Source: an uncultured Roseobacter sp. (GTDB taxonomy: Bacteria; Pseudomonadota; Alphaproteobacteria; Rhodobacterales; Rhodobacteraceae). Taken from it: DNA of 64,000 bases. How positions within the stretch are numbered: the first letter of the stretch is position 1; each line of letters starts with the position of its first letter. The notes beneath the pieces are model-generated. The model saw only the letters and a list, made by a program, of their open reading frames with translations. It ran no database searches and was not told the origin of the DNA. The stretch lies in assembly GCF_947495025.1 (NCBI RefSeq), contig NZ_CANLXG010000002.1, positions 310,001 through 374,000 of the forward strand. Reading direction: 5' to 3'. Positions 34,778 to 43,109 of this stretch are shown here, in pieces. The position numbers and the translations under genes were made by a program.

Positions 34778-36451
34778 ATGGCAATAGAACCGCCTCTTAT
34801 GGATCTGCCGATCAAAACCGCCGACAAGGGGTTTTATCGGGGGTTCAGCGTTAACGTCACGGTCGTGAGTAAGGTCATCATCAGTATGCTGGTGGTCTGG
34901 TGTATTGTCTGGCCAACTCAGGCCGGTACAATTCTCGGCAACTGGAACACCGCAATTCTTGCGCAGTTCGCCGCCTGGTATATCTGGGTGGTTACAGCCT
35001 TTGTGATCGTCTGTATCGGTCTGGCAATCTGGCCGACCGCCGGACGCCTGAACCTGGGCGTCGATGGCGAAAAACCCGAATTTTCAAATTTCTCATGGTT
35101 TTCCATGATGTTCGGCGCCGGTATCGGTGTCGGCATGCTGACCTGGGCCGTGGCCGAGCCGGTGGCCCACTTCAAAAATAACCCTTCGGTCATTCAGGGG
35201 CTCACAACCGCGCTTGATGCGGACAATGTGCGTACCGCATATGTCTGGTCCTATCTGCACTGGGGTCTTGGCGCCTGGGCCTGCTATGCGATTGCGGGAC
35301 TTGCACTGGCCTTTTTCAGCTACCGACGCGGGCTTCCGCTGACGATCCGCTCGTCGCTGACACCACTGTTTGGCAAGTCTCTTTCGGGCCCACTTGGTCA
35401 CATCATTGACATCGTTGCCGTCGTTGCGACCATTCTCGGTGTCGCGCAGACGCTCGGGTTCGGGGTCGAACAGTTTGTTGCGGGCCTCACCCGGATCGGA
35501 TTTGGTGGCCTGGCACTTGAAGATGGTTCAGCAACCACACTCGGCATCGTTGTTGCACTTGTGGTCATCATGGGCGCATCGACACTGTCAGCGCTTTCGG
35601 GCGTCGGAAAAGGCATCAAATGGCTGTCAAACATCAACATGGTGCTGTCGATCTTTCTGCTGAGCTTCTTCATCATCTTCGGGGCGACTTTCTTTGGCGC
35701 GGCGGCGTTCTTTGTCGGTATCTGGGACTATCTGCTTGCTCTGCCGTGGCTGAGTTTCAACGTCTACAGCTCTGACGGCGTTGAGGGTTCCGAAGCCTTC
35801 CTGCTAACTCAATGGCAGGGCTGGTGGCCAGTGTTCTACTGGGCATGGTGGATCGCATTTGCACCCTTTGTCGGCCTGTTCCTGGCACGCATCTCACGCG
35901 GCCGAAGCATCCGCGAGTTCGTTCTGGGCGCGATGATCGTGCCGTCGCTGATGTGCTTCGTCTGGTTCGCCTGGGCCGGTGGTACAGCGATCGATCTGGA
36001 ACTTAACGGCGGTGCCAACGGTGTCATCCTGGATGCTGCCAACGGTGACAAAATCTTTGCCATGACAGAGTTTATGCTGTCGCCGATTGCTGACATCCTG
36101 GCATGGGGCATGGCGGTGGTGATCGTGGTCCTGCTGATGACGTTCCTGGTCACTTCCGCTGACTCTGCGGTTCTGATCGTTAACACAATCAACGCGGCCG
36201 GCGACGAAGGTCCAAAGGCACGCCCGCACATCCTGTTCTGGGGTGCTGCCCTGGCCCTGGTGGTTGGAGGCTTGCTGATCTCCGGCGGGACGGGTGCCAT
36301 CCAGACAGCGATGGTCATTGGCGCGCTGCCGTTCTCCATCGTGATGGCACTGATGTGCATTGCGCTGATCAAGGCAATCTGGAACGACGGTCGTCGTGAG
36401 GCTGCTGGTGTTCAGACGCTTTCCGATCAGGTCGCAACACCCGCAGAATAG
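34778..36451 (+). CDS. BCCT-family transporter (betaine/carnitine/choline/DMSP type)
   Basis: Secondary transporter of quaternary ammonium or sulfonium compounds, 557 residues and 12 predicted helices. The start at 34778 has AAGGAG at good distance; an upstream in-frame extension to 34673 is unlikely. Family landmarks are MFGAGIGVGMLTWAVAEPVAHF (glycine-rich helix), YLHWGLGAWACYAIAGL, the BCCT signature FYWAWWIAFAPFVGLFLARISRGRSIREF and FVWFAWAGGTAIDLE. No long C-terminal osmosensing tail is present, which favours a nutrient uptake role over an osmotic one. A clear terminator follows. Substrate candidates are glycine betaine, carnitine, choline or DMSP. Confidence 0.88.
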   Translation: MAIEPPLMDLPIKTADKGFYRGFSVNVTVVSKVIISMLVVWCIVWPTQAGTILGNWNTAILAQFAAWYIWVVTAFVIVCIGLAIWPTAGRLNLGVDGEKPEFSNFSWFSMMFGAGIGVGMLTWAVAEPVAHFKNNPSVIQGLTTALDADNVRTAYVWSYLHWGLGAWACYAIAGLALAFFSYRRGLPLTIRSSLTPLFGKSLSGPLGHIIDIVAVVATILGVAQTLGFGVEQFVAGLTRIGFGGLALEDGSATTLGIVVALVVIMGASTLSALSGVGKGIKWLSNINMVLSIFLLSFFIIFGATFFGAAAFFVGIWDYLLALPWLSFNVYSSDGVEGSEAFLLTQWQGWWPVFYWAWWIAFAPFVGLFLARISRGRSIREFVLGAMIVPSLMCFVWFAWAGGTAIDLELNGGANGVILDAANGDKIFAMTEFMLSPIADILAWGMAVVIVVLLMTFLVTSADSAVLIVNTINAAGDEGPKARPHILFWGAALALVVGGLLISGGTGAIQTAMVIGALPFSIVMALMCIALIKAIWNDGRREAAGVQTLSDQVATPAE

Positions 36452-36471
36452 CACTGCAGGAAATGCAACTG

Positions 36472-36503
36472 AAAAGGCCCGGGGTTATCCGCCGGGCCTT
36501 TTT
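36472..36503. terminator. Bidirectional intrinsic terminator between BCCT and LacI genes
   Basis: AAAAGGCCCGG (36472-36482) pairs with CCGGGCCTTTT (36492-36502) around a 9-nt loop, with A-rich and T-rich flanks. It serves the BCCT gene on the plus strand and the 10-kb ABC operon ending in lacI on the minus strand. Confidence 0.85.
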
Positions 36504-36527
36504 AATGTGCGTGTCAGGTCAGAGCGT

Positions 36528-37535
36528 TCAGGACGTTTCGCCCTGCCTGAGCTGGTACCCGGTTTCGACCCTCAGTCGCGTACCGGAACTGTCCCCGGAA
36601 AGGATCCGGGTAATCATGTTGCCAGCGGCAACACCGATATCAAACGCAAAGACATCAACAGTCGTCAGGGCGGGGCAGGCAACCGCTGCAATTTCAAAAG
36701 CGCCGAAGCCGGTAATCGCCAGATGTTCCGGCACAGAGATACCGCGCCGCTGGCAGGCCGCAAGCGCGCCAAAAGCAACCGTATCGGACACGCAGATCAG
36801 CGCGTCGTATTCTGACAGACGCGCACCGAGTGTTTCCACCGCGCGTGCTCCTTCGGTCATCGAAACAGGTGCGGGTCCTATGCCGATTACGTCCACTGGC
36901 TTCAGTCCATGTCGTTCAGCAGCCTGACAGACACCGCGACAACGTTCGGATCCACGCCTGTCACTGTCGCCTTCTGCACCAAGAAATGCGAAACGCTTGC
37001 GGCCCGACGCGACAAGCTGATCGACCACACCGACCATGGCATCAGAGTTGGAGAACCCCACAGTGTGCCCGATCGGTTCTGCGGGAAGGTCCCACATTTC
37101 AACTACAGGGATATCCCGCGCATCCAGAAGATCACGCGTGTCCCGGGAATGATGCCCGCCCGTCAGAATAATCGCTTCCGGCTTGCGCTCCAGCAGCTGG
37201 CGGACGATCCGCTCTTCTTCCACAACCGAATAATTGGTGCTCCCCAGGAGTATCTGCAGACCCGTCTGGCCAAGGACTTCGGTCAGTCCACGATGCGTCG
37301 CGGCAAAATTCGCATTATCCAGAGAGGGCAGAATGACGGCCACAAAACCACTTTTCTGCGCGCGAAAGGCCTGAGCCGTAGTGTCATAGACATATCCCAG
37401 CCGGTTCGCAGCTGCACGTATTGTGTCCCGGGTCCGCTGACTGACCGTACCGTCGCCCCGCAGCGCCCGTGACACAGTCATCGGCGAAACGCCGACGTCG
37501 CGCGCCACATCGCGCATCGTCACGCGGGACTTCAC
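36528..37535 (-). CDS. LacI-family regulator (GntR/IdnR-like), end of the dual-ABC operon
   Basis: A 335-residue LacI protein. The HTH/hinge is at residues 1-60 (VTMRDVARDVGVSPMTVSRALRGDGTVSQRTRDTIRAAANRLGYVYD) and the effector-binding domain follows. Its core (ILTGGHHSRDTRDLL, IPVVEMWDLPAEPIGHTVGFSN) is visibly paralogous to the regulator at 46870-47901 (ILTGRYHSVRALEML, IPIVEIWDLNSSPLDMSVGINH). Both look like the gluconate/idonate-sensing subgroup. It is the last gene of the minus-strand unit and lies 31 bp after the dehydrogenase gene. It probably acts on the same or a neighbouring pathway. Confidence 0.84.
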   Translation of the reverse strand: MKSRVTMRDVARDVGVSPMTVSRALRGDGTVSQRTRDTIRAAANRLGYVYDTTAQAFRAQKSGFVAVILPSLDNANFAATHRGLTEVLGQTGLQILLGSTNYSVVEEERIVRQLLERKPEAIILTGGHHSRDTRDLLDARDIPVVEMWDLPAEPIGHTVGFSNSDAMVGVVDQLVASGRKRFAFLGAEGDSDRRGSERCRGVCQAAERHGLKPVDVIGIGPAPVSMTEGARAVETLGARLSEYDALICVSDTVAFGALAACQRRGISVPEHLAITGFGAFEIAAVACPALTTVDVFAFDIGVAAGNMITRILSGDSSGTRLRVETGYQLRQGETS

Positions 37536-37566
37536 CCGGCGTCTCCTGCCGAACGGACTTGTGAGT

Positions 37567-38454
37567 TCAAACGCTGATCTCCTCGCTGGCCCCGTGGAAA
37601 AATTCCATCACTGCGGCCTGATCCTCACCTCCAAGACCTGCTGCCGTCAACATCCTGTGGATCTCTGCGCAAAGTGCCGTCATGGGCATAGGGGTCCCCG
37701 TCGAACGCGCCAGATCCTGCACGGCGTTCAGGTCCTTGACCATATTGTCGATGCGCCCGGTACGGCGGTAATCCTTTGCGGCAAAGCGCGGCAGGTATTC
37801 CTGCAGCAGCGCACTGTCCGCGCGTCCCCCTTTGAGAGCGAGCGGAATTTTTTCGGCATCCACACCAGCATCCTGTGCCAGTTGCGTGGCCTCGGCAACT
37901 GCCAGAAAGCCAAGACCGCACAGCACCTGGTTGATCAGCTTGGTTGTCTGCCCCGCGCCGGGTGGCCCCATATGCGTGTAATTCGCTGCGACATGGCGCA
38001 GCGCACGATACGCCTTTTCAACCGCATCAGCCTCACCGCCCGCCATCAGTGTCAGTTCTCCGGTCAGCGCTTTGGGTGCACCGCCGGAGAGCGGGCTATC
38101 CACCCACATCAGGCCCTTTTCGGCTGCCTTCGCAGCAAGATCGCGCGTCGCATCGGGTGCGATGGATGACATATCGATAATGACGGTCCCGGGCCGCGCG
38201 CCATCCGCGACCCCGCCCGCACCAAAGACAGCCCGGTCCACGATATGTACAGCGTTCAGGCTGGTGATAACGAAGTCAGCCTCCGAAGCGGCGGCGGATG
38301 CGCTTGCAGCGGCAACTGCGCCTTTTTCCACAAGCTTAGCAACCTTTTCCGCATCCAGGTCAAACACAGCAAGATGATTGCCTGTTTCCAGCAGGCGCGT
38401 GCCTATGGCTCCACCCATTGCGCCTGCACCTATCAGTGCAATCCGTTCACTCAT
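37567..38454 (-). CDS. 3-Hydroxyisobutyrate dehydrogenase-family NAD(P) oxidoreductase
   Basis: A beta-hydroxyacid dehydrogenase of 295 residues. It has the Rossmann motif IALIGAGAMGGAIGTRL at the N-terminus, the substrate motif DSPLSGGAPKALTGELTLMAGG near residue 120, and the catalytic lysine in GAGQTTKLINQVLCGLG near residue 170. Family substrates include 3-hydroxyisobutyrate, tartronate semialdehyde and threonate. The Ser-Gly-Gly variant and the neighbouring sugar-acid genes suggest a sugar-acid-derived substrate. It follows the GlcG-like gene by 30 bp. Confidence 0.82.
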   Translation of the reverse strand: MSERIALIGAGAMGGAIGTRLLETGNHLAVFDLDAEKVAKLVEKGAVAAASASAAASEADFVITSLNAVHIVDRAVFGAGGVADGARPGTVIIDMSSIAPDATRDLAAKAAEKGLMWVDSPLSGGAPKALTGELTLMAGGEADAVEKAYRALRHVAANYTHMGPPGAGQTTKLINQVLCGLGFLAVAEATQLAQDAGVDAEKIPLALKGGRADSALLQEYLPRFAAKDYRRTGRIDNMVKDLNAVQDLARSTGTPMPMTALCAEIHRMLTAAGLGGEDQAAVMEFFHGASEEISV

Positions 38455-38484
38455 GCTTGCTCTCCGGTTCTTTGAATACTGCGT

Positions 38485-38901
38485 TCAGCCGTCCGCGCCT
38501 ATTGCTGCCAGAGCAGCACCTGCAACGACCACATCCTGATCAGGACTACCTGAGCCCACTCCGATGCCTCCCAGCAGCGCGCCTCCGATGCGGATCGGAA
38601 GGCCGCCACCAAGACCGGTCATCTCGCCCTGGGTCGCCGCGGCAATCGCGGGCCTGACGGCTTCGGGGATGCCCGTGGTGGGCGCGCCGATTGAGGCAGC
38701 GGTTCTTGCTTTGGAACGTGCGCTTTTTCGGCTGAGAAACTTGGCGCCGGTCATCCGGATTTCGCCCAGCACCTCACCGCTTGCGTCAACGATGACAATA
38801 CACTGGGGCTGTCCGATCTCTTCGGCCTTGCTGACACCTGCCTGAAGCATCGCAAGCACACCTGCATGGGTCAGAATGGTGTTGTCTGCAGTGAAGTCCA
38901 T
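38485..38901 (-). CDS. GlcG/HbpS-family small protein
   Basis: A 138-residue protein of the GlcG/HbpS/Cob(I)alamin adenosyltransferase-like fold. It has the features QCIVIVDASGEVLGEIRMTGAKFLSRKSARSKARTAAS and, near the C-terminus, GGLPIRIGGALLGGIGVGSGSPDQDVVVAGAAL. Members often sit beside oxidoreductase and glycolate or sugar-acid genes and have no settled enzymatic function; some bind haem. The ATG at 38901 overlaps the stop of the SMP-30 gene by 1 nt (TGATG), so the two are translationally coupled. Confidence 0.75.
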   Translation of the reverse strand: MDFTADNTILTHAGVLAMLQAGVSKAEEIGQPQCIVIVDASGEVLGEIRMTGAKFLSRKSARSKARTAASIGAPTTGIPEAVRPAIAAATQGEMTGLGGGLPIRIGGALLGGIGVGSGSPDQDVVVAGAALAAIGADG

Positions 38902-39821
38902 CACCGCGCACCATTTACGTTGAGGTAGATCGAATAAAGCGAAGTGGTGCCACAGATAAACAGACGGTTGAGCTTGGGGCCACCGAAGCAGACGTTTGCC
39001 ACCATCTCGGGGATGAGGACCTTGCCGATCAGATCACCGCCGGCGTTGAGGCAGTGCACCCCGTCAGCGGCCGAGGTCCAGATACGCCCGTCACGATCAA
39101 AGCGGAAACCGTCAAACACGCCCGCCGTACAATCAGCGATAATTTCGCCACCCGACAGCGTGTTGTCAGCCGCCACCGCATGCCGGCGAATGTGTTTGGG
39201 GCCATCTGCGTCGTGGGTGATACCGGTGTCGGCGATATAAAGCGACGTTTCATCCGGCGAAAAGGCCAGCCCGTTCGGTTTGACATAGTCGTCAGCGACA
39301 ATGCGGATGTCGCCGGTTTCAGGGTTCACGCAATAGACGTGGCAGGCACCGATTTCGCTCTCGGCGCGGTCGCCTTCATAGTCCATGAGGATGCCGTAGG
39401 ACGGGTCCGTAAACCAGATTGTGCCATCTGATCTGACCACAACGTCATTCGGGGAATTCAGGCGTTTGCCTTCAAAGCTGTCGGCGATCACTGTGATACT
39501 GCCATCATGCTCTGTACGCGTGACACGTCGCGCGAGATGCTCACAGGTGACCATCCGCCCCTGCCCGTCGATGGTGTTGCCGTTTGAATTGTTCGAGGGC
39601 TGGCGGAAAACGGACACCGACCCGTCAGTTTCATCCCAGCGCATCATTCGGTTGTTGGGAATGTCAGACCAGACCAGGTATCTCCCGGCGGCAAACCAGA
39701 CCGGTCCTTCGGACCAGCGCGCCCCTGTCCAGAGACGCTCGACCCGCGCATGCCCGATCAGACAGCCGCCGAATTCCGGCATAAGCTCTTCAAAGCCAGT
39801 CCCCTCAATCACCCCGAACAT
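38901..39821 (-). CDS. SMP-30/gluconolactonase/LRE-family protein
   Basis: A 306-residue six-bladed beta-propeller lactonase. Motifs are GARWSEGPVWFAAGRYLVWSDIPNNRMMRW (metal-binding Glu near the N-terminus), RLNSPNDVVVRSDGTIWFTDPSYGI (Asn ligand), DYVKPNGLAFSPDETSLYIADTG and FDGFRFDRDGRIWTSAADGVHCL (Asp ligand). It should hydrolyse a sugar lactone such as glucono-1,5-lactone to the aldonic acid. The ATG at 39821 is chosen because AAAGGAG precedes it; a further ATG at 39881 lies in the upstream terminator and is rejected. No sorting signal is obvious, so it is probably cytoplasmic. Confidence 0.83.
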   Translation of the reverse strand: MFGVIEGTGFEELMPEFGGCLIGHARVERLWTGARWSEGPVWFAAGRYLVWSDIPNNRMMRWDETDGSVSVFRQPSNNSNGNTIDGQGRMVTCEHLARRVTRTEHDGSITVIADSFEGKRLNSPNDVVVRSDGTIWFTDPSYGILMDYEGDRAESEIGACHVYCVNPETGDIRIVADDYVKPNGLAFSPDETSLYIADTGITHDADGPKHIRRHAVAADNTLSGGEIIADCTAGVFDGFRFDRDGRIWTSAADGVHCLNAGGDLIGKVLIPEMVANVCFGGPKLNRLFICGTTSLYSIYLNVNGAR

Positions 39822-39879
39822 TCCCGTATTCTCCTTTGACCACAGGGCAGTAAGTCCGCCCACATGGTACCGATACAGC

Positions 39880-39906
39880 AAAAAAGGCGCCGGTGCGACC
39901 GGCGCC
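39880..39906 (-). terminator. Intrinsic terminator after the LuxP-like binding-protein gene
   Basis: On the minus strand GGCGCCGG pairs with CCGGCGCC (plus-strand arms 39886-39893 and 39899-39906) with a 5-nt loop. A U-run comes from the A-tract 39880-39885. It lies 11 bp after the binding-protein stop and before the lactonase gene. Confidence 0.88.
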
Positions 39907-39916
39907 TGATTGTGTT

Positions 39917-41062
39917 TTACCGCTCAAGTGCGCCGACACCCGAAAAGCGGAAAGCTTCCTGCTCCAGCGCGTCGATCTCGTCGGCACTCATCTGGTCATG
40001 TGCCACCGTGATACGCCCCAGGAATACCAGAGGCAGTTCAGCGGCACGTCCCTCAAGGTCTGCCTTGATGGCCTCGGCCGTCGCCGCACCGACATCATCG
40101 CCCATGCGCATTGGCGTGGCATCCAGCTCGCCGCGACGGATCGCGTCCAGCTCAAGACCCGTGCCACCCCAGCCGGTGGAGAAGATTTCTTTCTCTTTGC
40201 CAACGGAAACCTGTGCCTCAACGCTGCCCATCGCCATTGCGGTGTTGGCGTTGTGAATGATCCTGGCTTCCGGATAGGCCTGCAGGATCAGCGATGTGCC
40301 TTCAAAGCCACCTTCGCGCTGGTACTCGCCATAGTGTTCATAGACCGTGGTCCAGCCACCCTTTTCCTCGACACAGGCTTTGAAATCACCTGAACGCTGA
40401 TTGTCCGTGATGCCCGGAATGCCGCGGTTCATCGCCATAGTCACGTCATTGCCCAGACGCCCGAGCATATAATCACACATGGTCAGGGCACCGGCGGCAG
40501 ACGAGAAATCAAACCACGCGTCAGGCTGATTTTCGAGATCCTTCAGCGGCGTGTGGAACGCCCAGACGTAGGTCGCGAAGTCATCATTGGCCGACAGTTT
40601 GTCGATGTTGTCCGCCTGGATTGCCAGTTCGGACGGCCCGAAGATCACATAGTCATAAAGATCTGCGTCCTGTTCGACCTGGTTTGCATAGGTCGACTGC
40701 AACGAGTGCTCGATCTGACGGCTGGCGAATTCAGTTGTCTCGTAGGCGATGCCCAGCTGGTCCAGCCGTTTTGTCAGCGCCAGGTAGTTACGCGCCCAGA
40801 AATCGGATGTATCAGCCGACGGATAGATAAGCGCAATCTGCACCGGGTTATCCAGTGTGCCTGCGTAGGGCACGGCTTCCGCGCCCACAACGGCCTGCAA
40901 TGCTTCGAGTTTGCCCTCGGCATTAACCTCACCGGGGACCCAGTAGTCACGGTCAGCGATGCCCGGCAGCTCCTTGAGTGGCAGCGTCGCATGGCCATCC
41001 GCCCATGCCGCGCCCGCAACTGCCAGCGTTGCGATGAGGCTTGTTGTCAGTAATTGTTTCAT
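39917..41062 (-). CDS. LuxP-like periplasmic sugar/autoinducer-2 binding protein
   Basis: A 381-residue periplasmic binding protein with a signal peptide (residues 1-21). Unlike ordinary ribose binders it resembles LuxP, notably YPSADTSDFWARN (residues 80-92) and GWGGTGLELDAIRRGELDATPMRMGDDVG (297-325), which line up with LuxP around W82 and R310. By my recollection of the LuxP AI-2 pocket, S86, W89, R223, T274, W298 and R319 match S79, W82, R215, T266, W289 and R310. D84 and A168 replace Q77 and N159. It is encoded 84 bp after the permease gene with AAGGGAGG before the ATG. It probably feeds this ABC permease with a furanose-like sugar. AI-2 binding is possible but unproven. Confidence 0.72.
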   Translation of the reverse strand: MKQLLTTSLIATLAVAGAAWADGHATLPLKELPGIADRDYWVPGEVNAEGKLEALQAVVGAEAVPYAGTLDNPVQIALIYPSADTSDFWARNYLALTKRLDQLGIAYETTEFASRQIEHSLQSTYANQVEQDADLYDYVIFGPSELAIQADNIDKLSANDDFATYVWAFHTPLKDLENQPDAWFDFSSAAGALTMCDYMLGRLGNDVTMAMNRGIPGITDNQRSGDFKACVEEKGGWTTVYEHYGEYQREGGFEGTSLILQAYPEARIIHNANTAMAMGSVEAQVSVGKEKEIFSTGWGGTGLELDAIRRGELDATPMRMGDDVGAATAEAIKADLEGRAAELPLVFLGRITVAHDQMSADEIDALEQEAFRFSGVGALER

Positions 41063-41079
41063 TGTGGTTCCTCCCTTTC

Positions 41080-41136
41080 AAAAAAGCGCGGGGCCACCGG
41101 TGTGGCCGGGTCTGCAGCCCGGTTACACCACCCCGC
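41080..41136 (-). terminator. Candidate terminator between permease and LuxP-like gene
   Basis: On the minus strand GCGGGG (plus 41131-41136) can pair with CCCCGC (plus 41088-41093), with inner complementarity including GGCCAC/GTGGCC (41092-41107). Six U follow from the A-run 41080-41085. It would uncouple the LuxP-like gene from the upstream permease, hinting at a separate promoter or an attenuation step. Confidence 0.5.
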
Positions 41137-41146
41137 AGATACCGGA

Positions 41147-42277
41147 TCAGCCACTGGGTGTGGGATCTCCGGCAAAAAGTGCGCCAAGAGCAAGCAAGGC
41201 AATCAGCACACCAATAATGGCCGCGGTAAACCGCAGCAGTTTCTGTCCGTCCGGTGTGGCGAGACCTGCAAACAGGCCTTTTGCACCGTCACGGTCCTTT
41301 TTCTGCATCCAGGTGTAGAGAGCGACCGAGCTTACAATCACCACGCCCGAGGCGACGGACTGCCAGAAAAACTCGATGCGCAGCGTCACCAGCGCGTTGA
41401 TCATCATGGACAGCAACAGCACACCGGCAAAGGAGCCGACCATCGAGGCACGCCCGCCAAAGAGCGAGGTACCGCCAACGACAACGGCCGCAATAACATG
41501 CAGATTGAAGTACGGGGCGGATGTTGCCTGGATTGCGTTCAGCTTGCCCGTCAGCATCAGACCGGCGAGCGCCGCGGACGCGCCCATCAGTACGTAGGCA
41601 TAGACCTTGTGACGGTTGACAGAAATCCCCGTCAGTTCAGCCGATTCCGGGCTGGAACCGATGGCAATTGTGTAGCGCCCGAAAAAGGTGCGCGTCAGGA
41701 TAAAGTATCCGGCAACCATTGTTGCGATCCCGATAATGACCGGGATCGGGATAAATCCGGGGATCTGGCCGCGCCCGATGTCCGTGATCAGGTCCGGGAA
41801 CCGGGCCAGTACGAGGCCTTTTGCAATTACCAGTGCAAGCCCGCGGTATACGAGGTCCATAGCCAGCGTGCCGATCAGATCCGGTACCTTCAGGCGGGTA
41901 ATGACAAGCCCGTTGATGAGCCCCATCAGTGCACCGAGCATCAGCGCGATCGGCACCGCCACCCAGGCCGGAAAGTCGTATTGCTTGATCAGAAACGCCA
42001 TCAGAATACCCGACAGTGCGGCAATCGACCCGATGGAAAGGTCAATGCCACGCTGGGTAATGACAAATGTCATCGCCATGGCCATCGGCATATAGAGTGC
42101 CGCATCCAGCAAAATGAGATTGAGGTTCGTCAGCCGGAAATAGCGTGCTGGTTCTGCCACGCCCATAAAGAGAAGGATGGCGAGGATCATCACCATCGGT
42201 CCGATGATCGCGATGTAGGGCTCCAGCCGTTCGCCAACGCTGCGCGAAGCCGCAGGGCCTGTTTCAGACATGCTCAT
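41147..42277 (-). CDS. Sugar ABC transporter permease (second system)
   Basis: Ribose-family (RbsC-type) permease of 376 residues, hydrophobic throughout after a short polar N-terminus. Motifs are TQRGIDLSIGSIAALSGILMAFLI, GALMGLINGLVITRLKVPDLIGTLAMDLVYRG and AELTGISVNRHKVYAYVLMG, the cytoplasmic EAA-like loop. The C-terminal GTSLFGGRASMVGSFAGVLLLSMMINALV is typical. It overlaps the ATPase gene by 1 nt. It should form the channel for the LuxP-like binding protein encoded next. Confidence 0.87.
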   Translation of the reverse strand: MSMSETGPAASRSVGERLEPYIAIIGPMVMILAILLFMGVAEPARYFRLTNLNLILLDAALYMPMAMAMTFVITQRGIDLSIGSIAALSGILMAFLIKQYDFPAWVAVPIALMLGALMGLINGLVITRLKVPDLIGTLAMDLVYRGLALVIAKGLVLARFPDLITDIGRGQIPGFIPIPVIIGIATMVAGYFILTRTFFGRYTIAIGSSPESAELTGISVNRHKVYAYVLMGASAALAGLMLTGKLNAIQATSAPYFNLHVIAAVVVGGTSLFGGRASMVGSFAGVLLLSMMINALVTLRIEFFWQSVASGVVIVSSVALYTWMQKKDRDGAKGLFAGLATPDGQKLLRFTAAIIGVLIALLALGALFAGDPTPSG

Positions 42278-43035
42278 TATGCGGCCTCCTCTGCGCCAAC
42301 GATCAGCCCGAGCACTTCCTGAGTGCTGCTGTCGGCTGTTTTCACGACGCCGACCTGTCGGCCCCTGCGCTGTACATGGATACGGTCAGACACCTGAAAG
42401 ACGTCGTCGAGCGAGTGGCTGATCAGAATGACCGCCAGGCCCTGATCTCTCAGTGTTTCAATCAGCTTCAGGGTACGCGCCGTTTCCTGCGGCCCCAGAG
42501 CGGCTGTGGGTTCGTCCATCACAAGCACCCGCAGACCCTCGGAATACACGGCCCGGGCGATAGCAACCGCCTGGCGCTGACCGCCCGAAAGACTCTCGGT
42601 GGCTGCATCAAGCGATTTGAGCCGCACGCCGAGGCGCTCCATCAGGACACGCTCGGTTTCCGTACGCATGCGTTTGTTGTCCAGTATGGTGATACCGAAT
42701 ACTTTTTTCGTCAGTTCGTTGCCGAGGAACATGTTAGCGGCTGGGTCCAGGTGATCGGCAAGGGCCAGCGTCTGGTAAACCGCGTCGATACCCTGTTCGA
42801 TGGATTCAGCATGACTGGCAAAGGAGACTTCCTTGCCGTCGATAAAAATGCTGCCTTCGGTGGGTTGATACACACCGGTCAGTATCTTGATCAGAGTCGA
42901 TTTTCCGGCGCCGTTGTCGCCCACAATCGCAAGCACCTCGCCAGAGCGGGCGGTCAGGTCGACCTCAGAGAGCGCGGTAACGCCACCAAACCTTTTGGTG
43001 ATCCCGCGCATTTCGACCAGGGGGGTGTCTGCCAT
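42277..43035 (-). CDS. Sugar ABC transporter ATPase, single domain (second system)
   Basis: A 252-residue sugar ABC ATPase with Walker A ([16 protein letters not shown]), Q-loop (AVYQTLALADHLDP), signature (LSGGQRQAVAIARA), Walker B (VLVMDEPTAALG) and H-switch (VILISHS). Single-domain form, as in the inositol transporter at 23.6 kb. The gene lies 74 bp after the RbsB-type binding-protein gene, with a terminator-like hairpin in that gap, and runs directly into its permease. Confidence 0.87.
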   Translation of the reverse strand: MADTPLVEMRGITKRFGGVTALSEVDLTARSGEVLAIVGDNGAGKSTLIKILTGVYQPTEGSIFIDGKEVSFASHAESIEQGIDAVYQTLALADHLDPAANMFLGNELTKKVFGITILDNKRMRTETERVLMERLGVRLKSLDAATESLSGGQRQAVAIARAVYSEGLRVLVMDEPTAALGPQETARTLKLIETLRDQGLAVILISHSLDDVFQVSDRIHVQRRGRQVGVVKTADSSTQEVLGLIVGAEEAA

Positions 43036-43061
43036 TGCAGCCTCCGCATGATGAGAAATTG

Positions 43062-43099
43062 AAAAAGGAGGCGGCAGGCAAATAATGAGACCCGCCGCC
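43062..43099 (-). terminator. Intrinsic terminator after the RbsB-type binding-protein gene
   Basis: On the minus strand GGCGGC (plus 43094-43099) pairs with GCCGCC (plus 43070-43075), followed by a U-run from AAAAA at 43062-43066. It lies 10 bp after the binding-protein stop and before the next ATPase gene, so it would reduce read-through into the second transporter. Confidence 0.6.
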
Positions 43100-43109
43100 C
43101 CAGGGAGAA

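Noticed and set aside
39917..41062. A complete AI-2 quorum-sensing (LuxPQ) system
   Set aside because: No LuxQ-type kinase, LuxU/LuxO or lsrK/lsrF/lsrG genes are in the window. Only the binding protein resembles LuxP.
41054..42322. Long plus-strand frame opposite the sugar permease
   Set aside because: Low-complexity His/Gln/Arg-rich translation typical of an antisense shadow of a hydrophobic gene.
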